This document shows positions 42,308 to 51,065 of a stretch of DNA of 52,923 nucleotides, piece by piece. The position numbers and the translations under genes are program-made. Below the pieces are notes generated by a model, which ran no database searches, had not been told where the DNA came from, and worked only from the letters and a program-made list of their open reading frames with translations. The DNA comes from Paludibacteraceae bacterium. GTDB lineage: Bacteria > Bacteroidota > Bacteroidia > Bacteroidales > Paludibacteraceae. The DNA is taken from positions 1-52,923 of the forward strand of contig JAKSNZ010000011.1 of the NCBI GenBank assembly GCA_024405855.1. Reading direction: 5' to 3'. How positions within the stretch are numbered: position 1 is the stretch's first letter; each line of letters begins with the position of its first letter.

Positions 42308-44999
42308 AATTCAACCTATAGACTTCAAGGGTGGAGCCTGAGCAGATTATTGCTGAAGTACCGTTAACAGGTTTGAGTGTGGATATGGTGAACAGGTTTG
42401 AAGCGGCAGAGCCTACTGTAGATTTGCTAACTGAGCCGTCTTTCCCAAGTTGATATACTACAATGTTTTTTTCTACTGAATTATAAGTACCCCAAACATT
42501 ATCTACGGCATCAATTTTTGACACCTTGACATTGGGGTCAGAAAAAATAAGTTTGAGGTCTCGGTCATAAACGTCAAATCCTAATGCGGAGCCAAACAGG
42601 TAGTGCTTGCCCGTACACATAAAGCAATGATTTGAACCATAGTTCTTTAACTGTGTGGATATTGACTTGTCAGTGGTGTTTACAAAACAGATTTTGCCGT
42701 TAGACAAGGACATTACAAACTTAAGTTCTGAAATGTCTTCAAAAATTCCGTTTCCGTTTGATTTAACTAACGATGCTCCGCATTTTAGTCTGTGGTTTGC
42801 CTTGCGGTCAAGGAAATAGGTCTTATCAGCATCGGCAAAGGCTATATAATCTTTACCATTTAGGCGGAAATGCTTGATTTCTCCGTTAATATTGCTCTTT
42901 GTTGAAACATTTTTCCACTCATTAAGCGGAGTGCCATCTTTTTTAATAAGGTGAATCTTATTGTCTGCTGTTCCGTAGGCAAAGCGGTAATCCCTGTTAT
43001 TTTCATAATCAAACACAGAAAGTGGGGTGCAAACGCCTCCTGAAATCTCTTTAGGAAAACCTGCAAGCATTTTTCCGTTACGGTCAATTATATAAAGTTT
43101 GTCTTTTGTAAGGAATGCAATCTGTAACTTCTTGTTTTTTAGCATGTCAACCGTCTTTATACCCCCAATAATCTGACCTTTTACACTTGTTTTCCAAAGA
43201 ATTTTGCCTTGTGCGGAGATAAGATAAATTTGGTTCTTTGTGTCCTGTATAAATATCTCATTCTCACCTGTATAGTGGTTTGTGAAAATCTGTGGCTCTA
43301 TAGCGGCAGGAGCATCAAGAGTTACAGAGAACAGTTTATTTATGTCTTTATTGTCAGAAGCTTCAGAATACTCAGAAGCCTCTGCAACCTCTGTAACTTC
43401 AGCATTTTCAGCATTGTCAGAAACATCAGCAATATTAGTAACATTAGTAGCCTGCTCAGCCGTAGCAGGCTCATCATCGGGAACATCTGCCACAAACACC
43501 CCTTTCTGACCTGAATATTGAATAAAAATATGCTGATAATCAGAATGATTTGTCTCACTCTCACTTTGAAGCCCTATGCAGTCAAATTTTGACCATAGCT
43601 CAGAGTTTTTCTTCAGTTTCTCAGCAAATTCAGGAGTGAAGAACGCTTGTGCGTTTCTTACAATATAAGGAACGTCAATATATACAGAGCGGTTTGATGT
43701 TGAAAGCAGAGTTCTGTCAGCACTGCGAAATGTAGGTGCACAGTGTAATGTTTGCGTTTTTGGATTCCTTGTGGCAATGTAAAGTGTGAATTTTTCAGAC
43801 GGAGTTATAATCATATTGTTGCCTGAAATGCAGATGTACTCATCACTTAAATTGAAATAACTGCCAAACACACTGCCTGCAAATCCGTTTTGCCCAATAT
43901 GGAACATTTCAAATCCGTTTGACCTTATGGTGCTTTCAGGGTTCAGTTCCAAAGCAATACGGCGCAGAACACTTACGGCATCTTGTCCGTTAATAAGTTT
44001 TATAATGACAAAAGCGTCAAGAGGGGAGTAGCCAAGTGCAATTTCTCCTCCAAAAAACTCTTGAAAAAATGTTTCAGGGCTCTCTCCTGACGATGTTTCC
44101 AAAGGGTCATAGTCATCATACTCCTGCTGAGGGAACAGCAATTGCCTGTAGGCGTCCAATGATGACAATGAAAAGTGCCTGAAAAAGAATGTGTTATAAG
44201 GCATTGCTGATGATAGAGTGTTGCGTTCTGTGTTTTGCCCATGAAACGCCGATGCCACCCCGTCAGTGTTATTGTAGAACGCAAAACCATTAATCTCTAT
44301 CTTGTCTTCAGAAAAATCAACGTCATAGCCGCACCAACTGTCATATTGACGGCTGACTGCAAACAGACGCTCTCGTTGCTCAAGTACATATTTTTTCAGA
44401 ACATTTTGGCATCGGGAGGCATTAAGAAAAACATTTGCCTCCTGTTTTGTTCCAGATGACAATCTAACCTTATGAAAATCAGCGTCTTGTAAAATTGGCG
44501 ATGTGCCTGCGTCAATGCAGCCCTTAGCCAATGACAGCAATGAGTCAGATGATGACGATAGCAAAAACTCATTGTAATACTCAATGTCCGTTGTAAATTC
44601 CTTTAGTTTTTCATACTCCGATACTGACATTTGAGAGGTAAGCAGATAATCTGATTCGCCGTCATAGTCAGGGTAGACCGCCAAAATAACGCTTCGGTCA
44701 ATGAGTTGGGCAATGTCAGGCTCGCTCTCCTTTAATGAGTCAAATGTGGCAAGCAGTATGTGAGTCTTGTTCAGTGCCTTTATTGAAGTAAGATTCAGCC
44801 AATAATTGTTATTGTAGAGCAGACTCTCTTGAAAAGTGCGTAGGTTGTTTATTTGCAGTATGGCACACGGCTCGCCCGGCACAGATTCATAGATGTCTCT
44901 TTTTGCTGAAACCGAATCGTGTTTCAATTCAATATACCCCCAAACAGACAAGCCAATTATGAGAATACAGATTAATGATATTATTATACCTTTTTTCAA
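42306..44999 (-). CDS. Membrane-anchored protein, DUF3352-like with propeller-like C-terminus
   Basis: 897 residues. One N-terminal membrane helix (MKKGIIISLICILIIGLSVWGY) anchors a large periplasmic part. The first about 480 residues resemble Bacteroidota DUF3352-like proteins (VPGEPCAILQINNL, YTIATRNPK-type strands). A low-complexity acidic linker (about 495-555, rich in A, E, S, V: DNAENAEVTEVAEASEYSEA) separates it from a C-terminal region with blade-like repeats such as GKILWKTSVKGQIIGG and NRDYRFAYGTADNKIHLIKKDG, suggesting a PQQ-like propeller. Function unknown. The next upstream gene is the PagL-like protein, separated by inverted dispersed repeats. Confidence 0.7.
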   Translation of the reverse strand: MKKGIIISLICILIIGLSVWGYIELKHDSVSAKRDIYESVPGEPCAILQINNLRTFQESLLYNNNYWLNLTSIKALNKTHILLATFDSLKESEPDIAQLIDRSVILAVYPDYDGESDYLLTSQMSVSEYEKLKEFTTDIEYYNEFLLSSSSDSLLSLAKGCIDAGTSPILQDADFHKVRLSSGTKQEANVFLNASRCQNVLKKYVLEQRERLFAVSRQYDSWCGYDVDFSEDKIEINGFAFYNNTDGVASAFHGQNTERNTLSSAMPYNTFFFRHFSLSSLDAYRQLLFPQQEYDDYDPLETSSGESPETFFQEFFGGEIALGYSPLDAFVIIKLINGQDAVSVLRRIALELNPESTIRSNGFEMFHIGQNGFAGSVFGSYFNLSDEYICISGNNMIITPSEKFTLYIATRNPKTQTLHCAPTFRSADRTLLSTSNRSVYIDVPYIVRNAQAFFTPEFAEKLKKNSELWSKFDCIGLQSESETNHSDYQHIFIQYSGQKGVFVADVPDDEPATAEQATNVTNIADVSDNAENAEVTEVAEASEYSEASDNKDINKLFSVTLDAPAAIEPQIFTNHYTGENEIFIQDTKNQIYLISAQGKILWKTSVKGQIIGGIKTVDMLKNKKLQIAFLTKDKLYIIDRNGKMLAGFPKEISGGVCTPLSVFDYENNRDYRFAYGTADNKIHLIKKDGTPLNEWKNVSTKSNINGEIKHFRLNGKDYIAFADADKTYFLDRKANHRLKCGASLVKSNGNGIFEDISELKFVMSLSNGKICFVNTTDKSISTQLKNYGSNHCFMCTGKHYLFGSALGFDVYDRDLKLIFSDPNVKVSKIDAVDNVWGTYNSVEKNIVVYQLGKDGSVSKSTVGSAASNLFTISTLKPVNGTSAIICSGSTLEVYRLN

Positions 45000-45035
45000 T
45001 TTTTCAATTTTTAATTCTTAATTCTTCGTCTTTTT

Positions 45036-45066
45036 CGTCATATCGAACGAAGTGAGATATCTTTAT
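45036..45066 (+). repeat. Dispersed palindromic repeat, copy 3
   Basis: CGTCATATCGAACG followed by AAGTGAGATATCTTTA, forward orientation. Together with copy 4, which follows directly in inverse orientation, it can form a stem of almost 30 bp between the PagL-like gene and the DUF3352-like gene. Confidence 0.75.
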
Positions 45067-45067
45067 T

Positions 45068-45095
45068 AAGATCTCTCGCTACGCTCAAGATGACG
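45068..45095 (-). repeat. Dispersed palindromic repeat, copy 4 (inverted to copy 3)
   Basis: On the - strand CGTCATCTTGAGCG followed by TAGCGAGAGATCTT. Head-to-head with copy 3, 1 bp apart. The cruciform may serve as terminator for the PagL-like gene, which ends at 45104. Confidence 0.75.
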
Positions 45096-45103
45096 GGATG
45101 GAA

Positions 45104-46435
45104 TCAAAACCACGTTCCAATGCCAAACTCCACAAACTCAACCTTTTGCAAGTGCGTCTTAAACGCTATTTGAGCAAGTAGGTGTTTGGTTATATAATAT
45201 TTTGCCGACAGACGAAAATAGTTCCATCCGTCTTGTTTGTCAATATCGTAGGTGTAAAACATACCCCTTTTAAGGCTTGTTCCGTTATTAGCCGCCTTCT
45301 GGGCATCGGCAAAAGGCTCCATATTCTTAACAGGGTCATACAGATAGACACCAAAACCAAATCCTATCATGAACTTCCCTATGGTAATTTCATTTGTAAT
45401 GTTAAGTCCTACGCGGAACTTATTGAGGAACTTGTCTTCAGTGGTGAATGTTCTGCCAAAAGATGTGTTTGAGTTGTCTTTTATCCATGTTCCGTCAGCG
45501 TTTTGCTTTGCAGTAACGGCGTATGCTCCGTCATAGAACATATCCACACCCATGCCAATTCTGTGTTGGCGGCAAGTGCGGTAGAAAGCCTCAAAGTTCA
45601 GCGATGCACAACCCCAATATTTTGTGTCCTTATAATACAGGGCCTTTGCACCTCCGCTTGCAATTATTTCTCCGTACCAGCGTTTAAGTTTTGTTGTATC
45701 GCGCTTAACTTCAACAGGTGTATTATATTTGCGTATTACAGGGTGGTATTTCAGACCCACTTTACCGTCAAAAATGTTAAGTCCTGCATTTGGCTGGAAA
45801 AGTGAGCCGCTGGAGCAGTGGTTGTAGTCAACGCCAAGTGTTATATCCACCTGCGTATGAACATGAAAATCTACATTTACACCTGCCTGTAAGTTAAATG
45901 TGAGGGGTCCGCCTATAATAAAGTTGTAGTCAAAAGCCTTGTTTTTTGTGGGGTCATCTCCTTTTAGCCCCCGTGGGTCATTTATTGCCCCTTCAACGTT
46001 GCACGGATTGGTACAGAACCCAAAACCGCCGCCTAACATAAAGTTAAAGTCAGCCACGCGTGAGCGTACCATTGGTATATTAATATAGGTGTAGGGAATA
46101 ATCATTTGCCCAAGAACCTTTGGGTTGCTTAGGTCAATAACCTGCAAGGCAACTCCAACGGTAGGGCGGTTAAAGTCCAAGTGCCACTGACGTGAGCCGT
46201 CTGTATGCCATTCAAATGCCACTTGACCGCCAAGTGAAGGTCCTTTTACCGCAGGGGAAACCAAATCCCTGTCATGAGGGTAGATGTAGCCGCCAACAAA
46301 TTCAGCCTTAATGGAATATGGGACAAAGTCAGTGGACAGTGAATCGGTGGCGGAGCGGAGTGGAGAAATCTCTCCCCCTACAATAAAAATAATTGCAAGT
46401 AAAATTGTTCTATTTATCCACTCTCTTTTTGTCAT
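45104..46435 (-). CDS. PagL-like acyloxyacyl hydrolase / lipid A deacylase family outer-membrane protein
   Basis: 443 residues with a signal peptide (about 1-30) and an alternating beta-strand pattern of an outer-membrane barrel. The central word YNHCSSGSLFQPNAGLN matches the PagL active-site region, with histidine and serine in the H-x-S arrangement followed by PNAGLN. PagL removes the 3-O acyl chain of lipid A; Bacteroidota homologues are larger and their substrate is not established. The second half (about 255-443) looks like an additional set of barrel strands, so this may be a duplicated or double-barrel form. It is divergent from gldFG with 70 bp between start codons. Confidence 0.65.
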   Translation of the reverse strand: MTKREWINRTILLAIIFIVGGEISPLRSATDSLSTDFVPYSIKAEFVGGYIYPHDRDLVSPAVKGPSLGGQVAFEWHTDGSRQWHLDFNRPTVGVALQVIDLSNPKVLGQMIIPYTYINIPMVRSRVADFNFMLGGGFGFCTNPCNVEGAINDPRGLKGDDPTKNKAFDYNFIIGGPLTFNLQAGVNVDFHVHTQVDITLGVDYNHCSSGSLFQPNAGLNIFDGKVGLKYHPVIRKYNTPVEVKRDTTKLKRWYGEIIASGGAKALYYKDTKYWGCASLNFEAFYRTCRQHRIGMGVDMFYDGAYAVTAKQNADGTWIKDNSNTSFGRTFTTEDKFLNKFRVGLNITNEITIGKFMIGFGFGVYLYDPVKNMEPFADAQKAANNGTSLKRGMFYTYDIDKQDGWNYFRLSAKYYITKHLLAQIAFKTHLQKVEFVEFGIGTWF

Positions 46436-46459
46436 TGCGGTTAAAAATACATATCTTTG
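46428..46459 (+). promoter_or_regulatory. Bacteroidota-type promoter of gldFG
   Basis: TTTG (46428-46431), exactly 20 nt, TATCTTTG (46452-46459): a perfect consensus match. The -33 box touches the start codon (46433-46435) of the divergent PagL-like gene. The leader to the ATG at 46506 is about 40 nt. Confidence 0.78.
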
Positions 46460-46505
46460 CAGATTGTTGAACGGAAATCAAATTCAGCCTACAAATTTAG
46501 TGAAA

Positions 46506-48878
46506 ATGTTTGTACTGTTAAAAAAAGAGTTAGGAAATTTCTTCTCATCGGCGGCAGGATTTATAATTATTGCTGTATTTCTTACACTTACAGGTGCATT
46601 TTTGTGGCTTATACCTTCTGAATACAACATTTTAGACGGTGGCTACGCAAATGTTGACGGACTGTTTATGCTCTCTCCGTGGCTGTTCCTGTTTTTGATA
46701 CCTGCCCTTACAATGAAACTTTTTGCTGACGAGTGGGCATCGGGGTCTGTGGAACTTCTGTATACAAAACCGTTGACAAAGACATCAATTGTACTGTCAA
46801 AATATTTTGCAGGTTGGATTTTGGCAATTTTGTCGCTTGTTCCCACCTTATTATATATGGTGAGTGTTGGAGTAATGGGAGTAACTCCGTTTAACCTTGA
46901 TATGGGCGGTTTTTGGGGTTCTTTCATTGGACTGCTGTTTCTCTCTGCATTGTATACGGCAGTAGGAGTGTTCTGCTCATCGGTTACAAGAAACTCTATG
47001 GTGGCGTTTGTGCTGTCGGCATTGTTGTGCTTCATTATTTACTACGGGTTTCAGTTTCTGTCAGAGTTATTTCAAAATGCCTCCGTATCGCAAACCATAG
47101 CGGCGTTTGGCATAGCAAGTCATTACGATTCAATGAGTAGAGGGGTCTTGGACCTTAAAGATGTCATGTACTTCATACTTGCAGTATACTTGTTCATATA
47201 TGCCACCATAGTTATAGTTGAACCACCGCATCACCGATTCACCATCTTAATTATCATCATAGCCCTATACATTGCATCAGGTTATTTTGTGCTGAGGCTT
47301 GACCTTACGTCAGAAAAACGATACACGCTGTCTGACAACACTAAGAATTTGGTCAGGAATATGGACAAGGAAGTATCGGTTGACATATATCTTGGAGGCA
47401 ATGTAAATACGGGTTTTCTGCGTTTGAAGGACGCTACGGTTAATCTGATAAAGGAGTTGAACGCCTATAGCGGTGGAAAATTCAAGTGGAATGTAATTAA
47501 TCCTTCTGAGTCCGCCGATGCTAAAGTCCGTAACGCAGAGTATGCCATGCTTGTTTCAAAAGGACTTAAGCCTACAATGGTCTATGACCGTAATTCTGAT
47601 GGTGGGGTTGTTGAAAAAACGGTGTTTCCTTGGGCTGTCATTTCTGCATCGGACGATACAATAAATGTAAATCTTTTGAAGAATATTCAGGGGTTGTCAG
47701 GCGATGAGAACTTGAATTCATCTGTTGAAGCCCTTGAGTATGAGGTTACTGATGCTTTAAGAAGAGTGCTGAATAAAAATCCTGAAAGTATTGCGTTTCT
47801 TGAGGGTCACGATGAGTGGTCAGAACCATACGTTATGTCAATAACTGAAAGTCTGTCAGCGTATTATAATGTTGACAGAGGTGTGTTGGGTACTGATGCC
47901 ACCGCTCTTGATAAGTATAAGGTGGTTATTGTTGCAGGACCGCTTGAAAAGTTTAGTGTAGCTGATAAGTTCATAATAGACAACTACATAATGCATGGTG
48001 GCAAGGTGCTGTGGCTGATTGACGGGGTAAGAACTGATAAGGAGAATATTGGCATTGCAAATGAACTTTCACTTGACGATATGCTGTTTACATACGGGGT
48101 TCGTGTAAGTCCGTTGCTACTGCTTGATACTCAGTGTGCTACGGTGCCTATTAATGTTGCGTTAGAAGGTGAGCAGCCAAAATTTGAGCCAATGCCATGG
48201 TATTATGCACCAATACTTATTCCTAATCCTTCAAATGTAATAACAAGGAACATTGCTCCGGTAAAGGCTGAATTTCCGTCAGTTGTGGAGTTGGTGGGGG
48301 AGAATAGAACGGGTCTGACGGCATCGGCGTTACTATTTTCATCAGCAAGGGCGGGACTTGACAAGGCTCCTATGCAAATTAATCCTGCAATTATAAGGCT
48401 CTCTCCTGAGTCTGAATTCTTCTCATTCTCATATTTGCCTGTGGCAGTGTTGCTTGAAGGAAAATTCACCTCTGTTTTTGCCAACAGAATGACACCTCCT
48501 GAAATTTTATCAGGCGGAGATGAGAGGTTAAAAGAGAGTGAAAGTACGAAGATGATTGTAATTTCAGACGGAGACATTATTCGCAATGATGTCCACGCTG
48601 TTTCTGATGGTTATTCCGTTGTGCCGTTGGGAACAGATGAATATACAGGGCAAACATTTGGCAATGAGCAGTTTATACTGAATTCAGTAAACTATCTTGC
48701 CGATGATGAAGGGTGGCTCTCACTGCGTGGAAGAGAGTGGAAAATAAGGCTTTTGGACAAGAAAATGCTCTCTGAGTATCGTGTGACGGCTCAAATTGTA
48801 AATTTAATACTTCCTCTTTTATTGTTAATAATTTTTATCTTTGTTTATCAGATAGTTAGAAAAAAGCGTTGGTGCTGA
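46506..48878 (+). CDS. gldFG: GldF-GldG fusion: ABC transporter permease plus GldG-like domain
   Basis: 790 residues from the start at 46506 (MFVLLKKELGNFF); the frame extends upstream to 46311 but that part overlaps the promoter and the divergent gene. Residues 1-235 are an ABC-2 permease like GldF: six membrane helices and the ADEWASGSVELLYTKPLT word. From about 245 the GldG part begins with a membrane helix and RYTLSDNTKNLVRNMDKEVSVDIYLGG, followed by the SFLEGHDEW-like AFLEGHDEWSEPYV and a final membrane helix. In Flavobacterium GldF and GldG are separate and work with the ATPase GldA. No ATPase gene is in the window. Confidence 0.82.
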   Translation: MFVLLKKELGNFFSSAAGFIIIAVFLTLTGAFLWLIPSEYNILDGGYANVDGLFMLSPWLFLFLIPALTMKLFADEWASGSVELLYTKPLTKTSIVLSKYFAGWILAILSLVPTLLYMVSVGVMGVTPFNLDMGGFWGSFIGLLFLSALYTAVGVFCSSVTRNSMVAFVLSALLCFIIYYGFQFLSELFQNASVSQTIAAFGIASHYDSMSRGVLDLKDVMYFILAVYLFIYATIVIVEPPHHRFTILIIIIALYIASGYFVLRLDLTSEKRYTLSDNTKNLVRNMDKEVSVDIYLGGNVNTGFLRLKDATVNLIKELNAYSGGKFKWNVINPSESADAKVRNAEYAMLVSKGLKPTMVYDRNSDGGVVEKTVFPWAVISASDDTINVNLLKNIQGLSGDENLNSSVEALEYEVTDALRRVLNKNPESIAFLEGHDEWSEPYVMSITESLSAYYNVDRGVLGTDATALDKYKVVIVAGPLEKFSVADKFIIDNYIMHGGKVLWLIDGVRTDKENIGIANELSLDDMLFTYGVRVSPLLLLDTQCATVPINVALEGEQPKFEPMPWYYAPILIPNPSNVITRNIAPVKAEFPSVVELVGENRTGLTASALLFSSARAGLDKAPMQINPAIIRLSPESEFFSFSYLPVAVLLEGKFTSVFANRMTPPEILSGGDERLKESESTKMIVISDGDIIRNDVHAVSDGYSVVPLGTDEYTGQTFGNEQFILNSVNYLADDEGWLSLRGREWKIRLLDKKMLSEYRVTAQIVNLILPLLLLIIFIFVYQIVRKKRWC

Positions 48879-48881
48879 GGC

Positions 48882-48911
48882 TTTGAATCTCATAAATTCT
48901 TGCTATTTTTG
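48882..48911 (+). promoter_or_regulatory. Bacteroidota-type promoter of dnaN
   Basis: TTTG (48882-48885), 18 nt, TATTTTTG (48904-48911), 23 nt before the dnaN start codon. The spacer is 1-2 nt shorter than usual. Confidence 0.6.
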
Positions 48912-48934
48912 TGTGATAAATTAACAATAAAATT

Positions 48935-50059
48935 ATGCAATTCAAAGTTTCTTCAACATTGCTGTGTGAGCGTCTGCAGGCAGCCGCTAAATTCATTCCG
49001 GCAAAGCCGTCTCTTTCCATTTACGGCTACTATCTGTTTTCAATTTCAGGTAATCAACTTACAATTACAGCCTCTGATGCTGATACCACTCTTATAACGG
49101 TTCTTGATATAGAGAATAGTGGTTCTGACGGTAGGGTTGCAATGCAGTCAAAGGTTCTGACAGAGGTTCTTAAGGAGTTCTCTGAACAACAGGTTGAGTT
49201 TAACATTGATGACAATACCTATAATGTTATAATGACAACAGAGTCATCAAAGTATAACTTTATGGGTCAGAATGCGGCAGATTTTATGGAGCCAAGCCAA
49301 ATTGGCGGTGATAATGTAAAGGCGTTTACGTTAAGTGTCTCTTTACTTAATGATGCCATTGCAAAGACATCGTATGCAGTTGCCTTTGATGAAATCCGTC
49401 CTATTATGAACGGTCTTTGCTTTAAGTTTGATGATGAAGGTCTTAATGTTGTTGCAACTGACGGACATCGTCTTGCAAAGGTTACGCTCCCTAATGAAAA
49501 ACCCGGACTTCAAGGCGGATTCATATTCCCTCAAAAACCTGCAAACCTTTTGAGAGGCATCTTGGCAAAAGAGGTTGGAAGTGTTGAGATTATGTATGAT
49601 GAAAAATCCATAGTGTTTACAACTGCCGCATATAAGATGATTTGCCGTCAGATTGAGGGCAATTATCCTAATTATAATGCTGTTATTCCTCAGAATTTCA
49701 ATAATTCAGCAATTGTAAACAGAGAGTCAATACTGTCAATTGCCCGTAGAGTGGGGGTTTGCTCAGACCAGGGTACAAATCTTATTAAATTGAAATTCAC
49801 GTCAGGCAATGTGTGCGTATCGGGTCAGGATATTGATTTTGCAGTGGCTGGAACAGAAAATTTCAAATGCTCATTTGAGGGCTCAGATATTGAGATAGGG
49901 TTTAAGGCATCAATTCTTATTGATTTGTTGTCAAGTTTGGACAGCGACGATGTTGAAATGAAGATGGTTGACCAGGCTCGTCCTGCTGTCTTTGTGCCGA
50001 TACAACAGAAGGAGGGGGTGAGCGTATTGTCCCTTGCTATGCCAATGATGATTCCCTAA
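48935..50059 (+). CDS. dnaN: DNA polymerase III beta subunit (sliding clamp)
   Basis: 374 residues, the normal length of the clamp protein. It forms the ring dimer that holds DNA polymerase III on DNA. Characteristic parts: MQFKVSSTLLCERLQAAAKFIPAKPSLSIYG at the N-terminus, LPGLQGGFIFPQKPANLL-like central domain, VVATDGHRLAKV (the conserved loop before strand 3 of domain II), and the C-terminal PAVFVP...LSLAMPMM. The gene lies 56 bp after gldFG with its own promoter; no dnaA or origin is seen nearby. A strong hairpin overlaps its stop codon. Confidence 0.95.
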   Translation: MQFKVSSTLLCERLQAAAKFIPAKPSLSIYGYYLFSISGNQLTITASDADTTLITVLDIENSGSDGRVAMQSKVLTEVLKEFSEQQVEFNIDDNTYNVIMTTESSKYNFMGQNAADFMEPSQIGGDNVKAFTLSVSLLNDAIAKTSYAVAFDEIRPIMNGLCFKFDDEGLNVVATDGHRLAKVTLPNEKPGLQGGFIFPQKPANLLRGILAKEVGSVEIMYDEKSIVFTTAAYKMICRQIEGNYPNYNAVIPQNFNNSAIVNRESILSIARRVGVCSDQGTNLIKLKFTSGNVCVSGQDIDFAVAGTENFKCSFEGSDIEIGFKASILIDLLSSLDSDDVEMKMVDQARPAVFVPIQQKEGVSVLSLAMPMMIP

Positions 50060-50098
50060 TTCCAGGCTTTGCCTGAAATCAGGGAATCAGGGGCTTTT
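50050..50098 (+). terminator. Terminator overlapping the dnaN stop codon
   Basis: An 18-bp stem (GATTCCCTAATTCCAGGC against GCCTGAAATCAGGGAATC with G-U pairs) and a TTT loop, followed by AGGGGCTTTTTG. The left arm contains the last codons and the TAA of dnaN. Confidence 0.7.
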
Positions 50099-50101
50099 TG
50101 A

Positions 50102-50154
50102 TTGGGGGACACCCCCAAACCCCTGCGTGCTTTGCACGGCACACTGAAGTGTGC
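50102..50154. repeat. GC-rich hairpin array between dnaN and the exonuclease gene
   Basis: Three successive hairpins: TTGGGGG-aca-CCCCCAA (50102-50118), CGTGC-ttt-GCACG (50126-50138) and GCACACT-ga-AGTGTGC (50139-50154). With the following dispersed repeat the order resembles the region upstream of cysK (47-176). Confidence 0.6.
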
Positions 50155-50175
50155 TGTCGCTTACGCTCCCAAATT

Positions 50176-50206
50176 CGTCATCTCGAGCATAGCGAGAGAT
50201 CTTTAA
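50176..50206 (+). repeat. Dispersed palindromic repeat, copy 5
   Basis: CGTCATCTCGAGC followed by ATAGCGAGAGATCTTTAA; differs from copy 1 at two positions. It lies in the leader of the exonuclease gene, 25 bp before its start. Confidence 0.8.
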
Positions 50207-50231
50207 TCCTGCTAAAATAAGTTTTAACAAT

Positions 50232-51002
50232 ATGGACTTAGTATTAAAAAAACCAATAATCTTCTTTGACCTGGAGACAACAGGCGTGGATGTATGTAAT
50301 GACCGCATCGTTGAAATAGGGTACATTAAGGTATTTCCTAACGGTACAGAGGAGTCAAAGTGCATTCGTCTGAATCCTGAACGCCATATTCCGGAGGAGG
50401 CAACTGCTGTTCACCACATTACAGATGCCGATGTAGCAAATTGCCCAACCTTTAAGCAGAAGGCTGCTGAACTTGCTGAGATTTTCAAAGGCTGTGATTT
50501 GGGCGGCTATAACTCACTGAAGTTTGACCTTCCTTTGCTGGCAGAAGAGTTTATGCGTGCGGGTGCTGACATTGACCTTAAGAAAGCCAAGATGATAGAT
50601 GTGCAGAACATTTTCTATAAAATGGAGCCTCGCACACTTATCGCCGCTTATAAGTTCTATTGCGGTAAAAATCTTGATGATGCTCATGCCGCCGATGCCG
50701 ATATTCGTGCCACGTATGAGGTGCTTAAATCGCAGATAGACCGTTATCCTTCTGATTTGCAGAACGATGTAGCGTTTTTGTCTGACTTTAGCACCCATAG
50801 CAAGTTTGCTGATTTTGCAGGACATATTGTATATGATGAGAGCGGTGCAGAGGTCTTTAACTTTGGAAAGTATAAAGGACAGAAGGTTAGTGATGTCTAT
50901 AAGAAGGATTCGGGTTATTTTGGCTGGTTGCTACAGGCTGATTTTCCGTTATATACAAAAAAACTCTTATCAGAAATCAAACTTAGAAACACGTCATTTT
51001 GA
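50232..51002 (+). CDS. DnaQ-family 3'-5' exonuclease with DUF3820-like tail
   Basis: 256 residues. Exo I is FFDLETTG (D13, E15), Exo II lies in GGYNSLKFDLPLLAEEF, Exo III is HAADADIRATYEVL; thus the DEDDh set is complete. The C-terminal part (about 205-250, FNFGKYKGQKVSDVY...YFGWLLQADFP) matches the small DUF3820-like module. It probably proofreads as polymerase III epsilon-type subunit or works in repair; placement right after dnaN fits both. Its last codons and stop codon come from a copy of the dispersed repeat (from 50992), so the C-terminus may have been changed by the repeat. Confidence 0.85.
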   Translation: MDLVLKKPIIFFDLETTGVDVCNDRIVEIGYIKVFPNGTEESKCIRLNPERHIPEEATAVHHITDADVANCPTFKQKAAELAEIFKGCDLGGYNSLKFDLPLLAEEFMRAGADIDLKKAKMIDVQNIFYKMEPRTLIAAYKFYCGKNLDDAHAADADIRATYEVLKSQIDRYPSDLQNDVAFLSDFSTHSKFADFAGHIVYDESGAEVFNFGKYKGQKVSDVYKKDSGYFGWLLQADFPLYTKKLLSEIKLRNTSF

Positions 51003-51021
51003 GCGAAGCGAAAAATCTATT
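50992..51021 (+). repeat. Dispersed palindromic repeat, copy 6
   Basis: CGTCATTTTGAGCG followed by AAGCGAAAAATCTATT. It overlaps the end of the exonuclease gene: the stop codon TGA at 51000-51002 is part of the repeat. Confidence 0.75.
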
Positions 51022-51065
51022 ATAAAAATTCACCCTACTTAATAGCATTTTTCATTAAAATTTAT

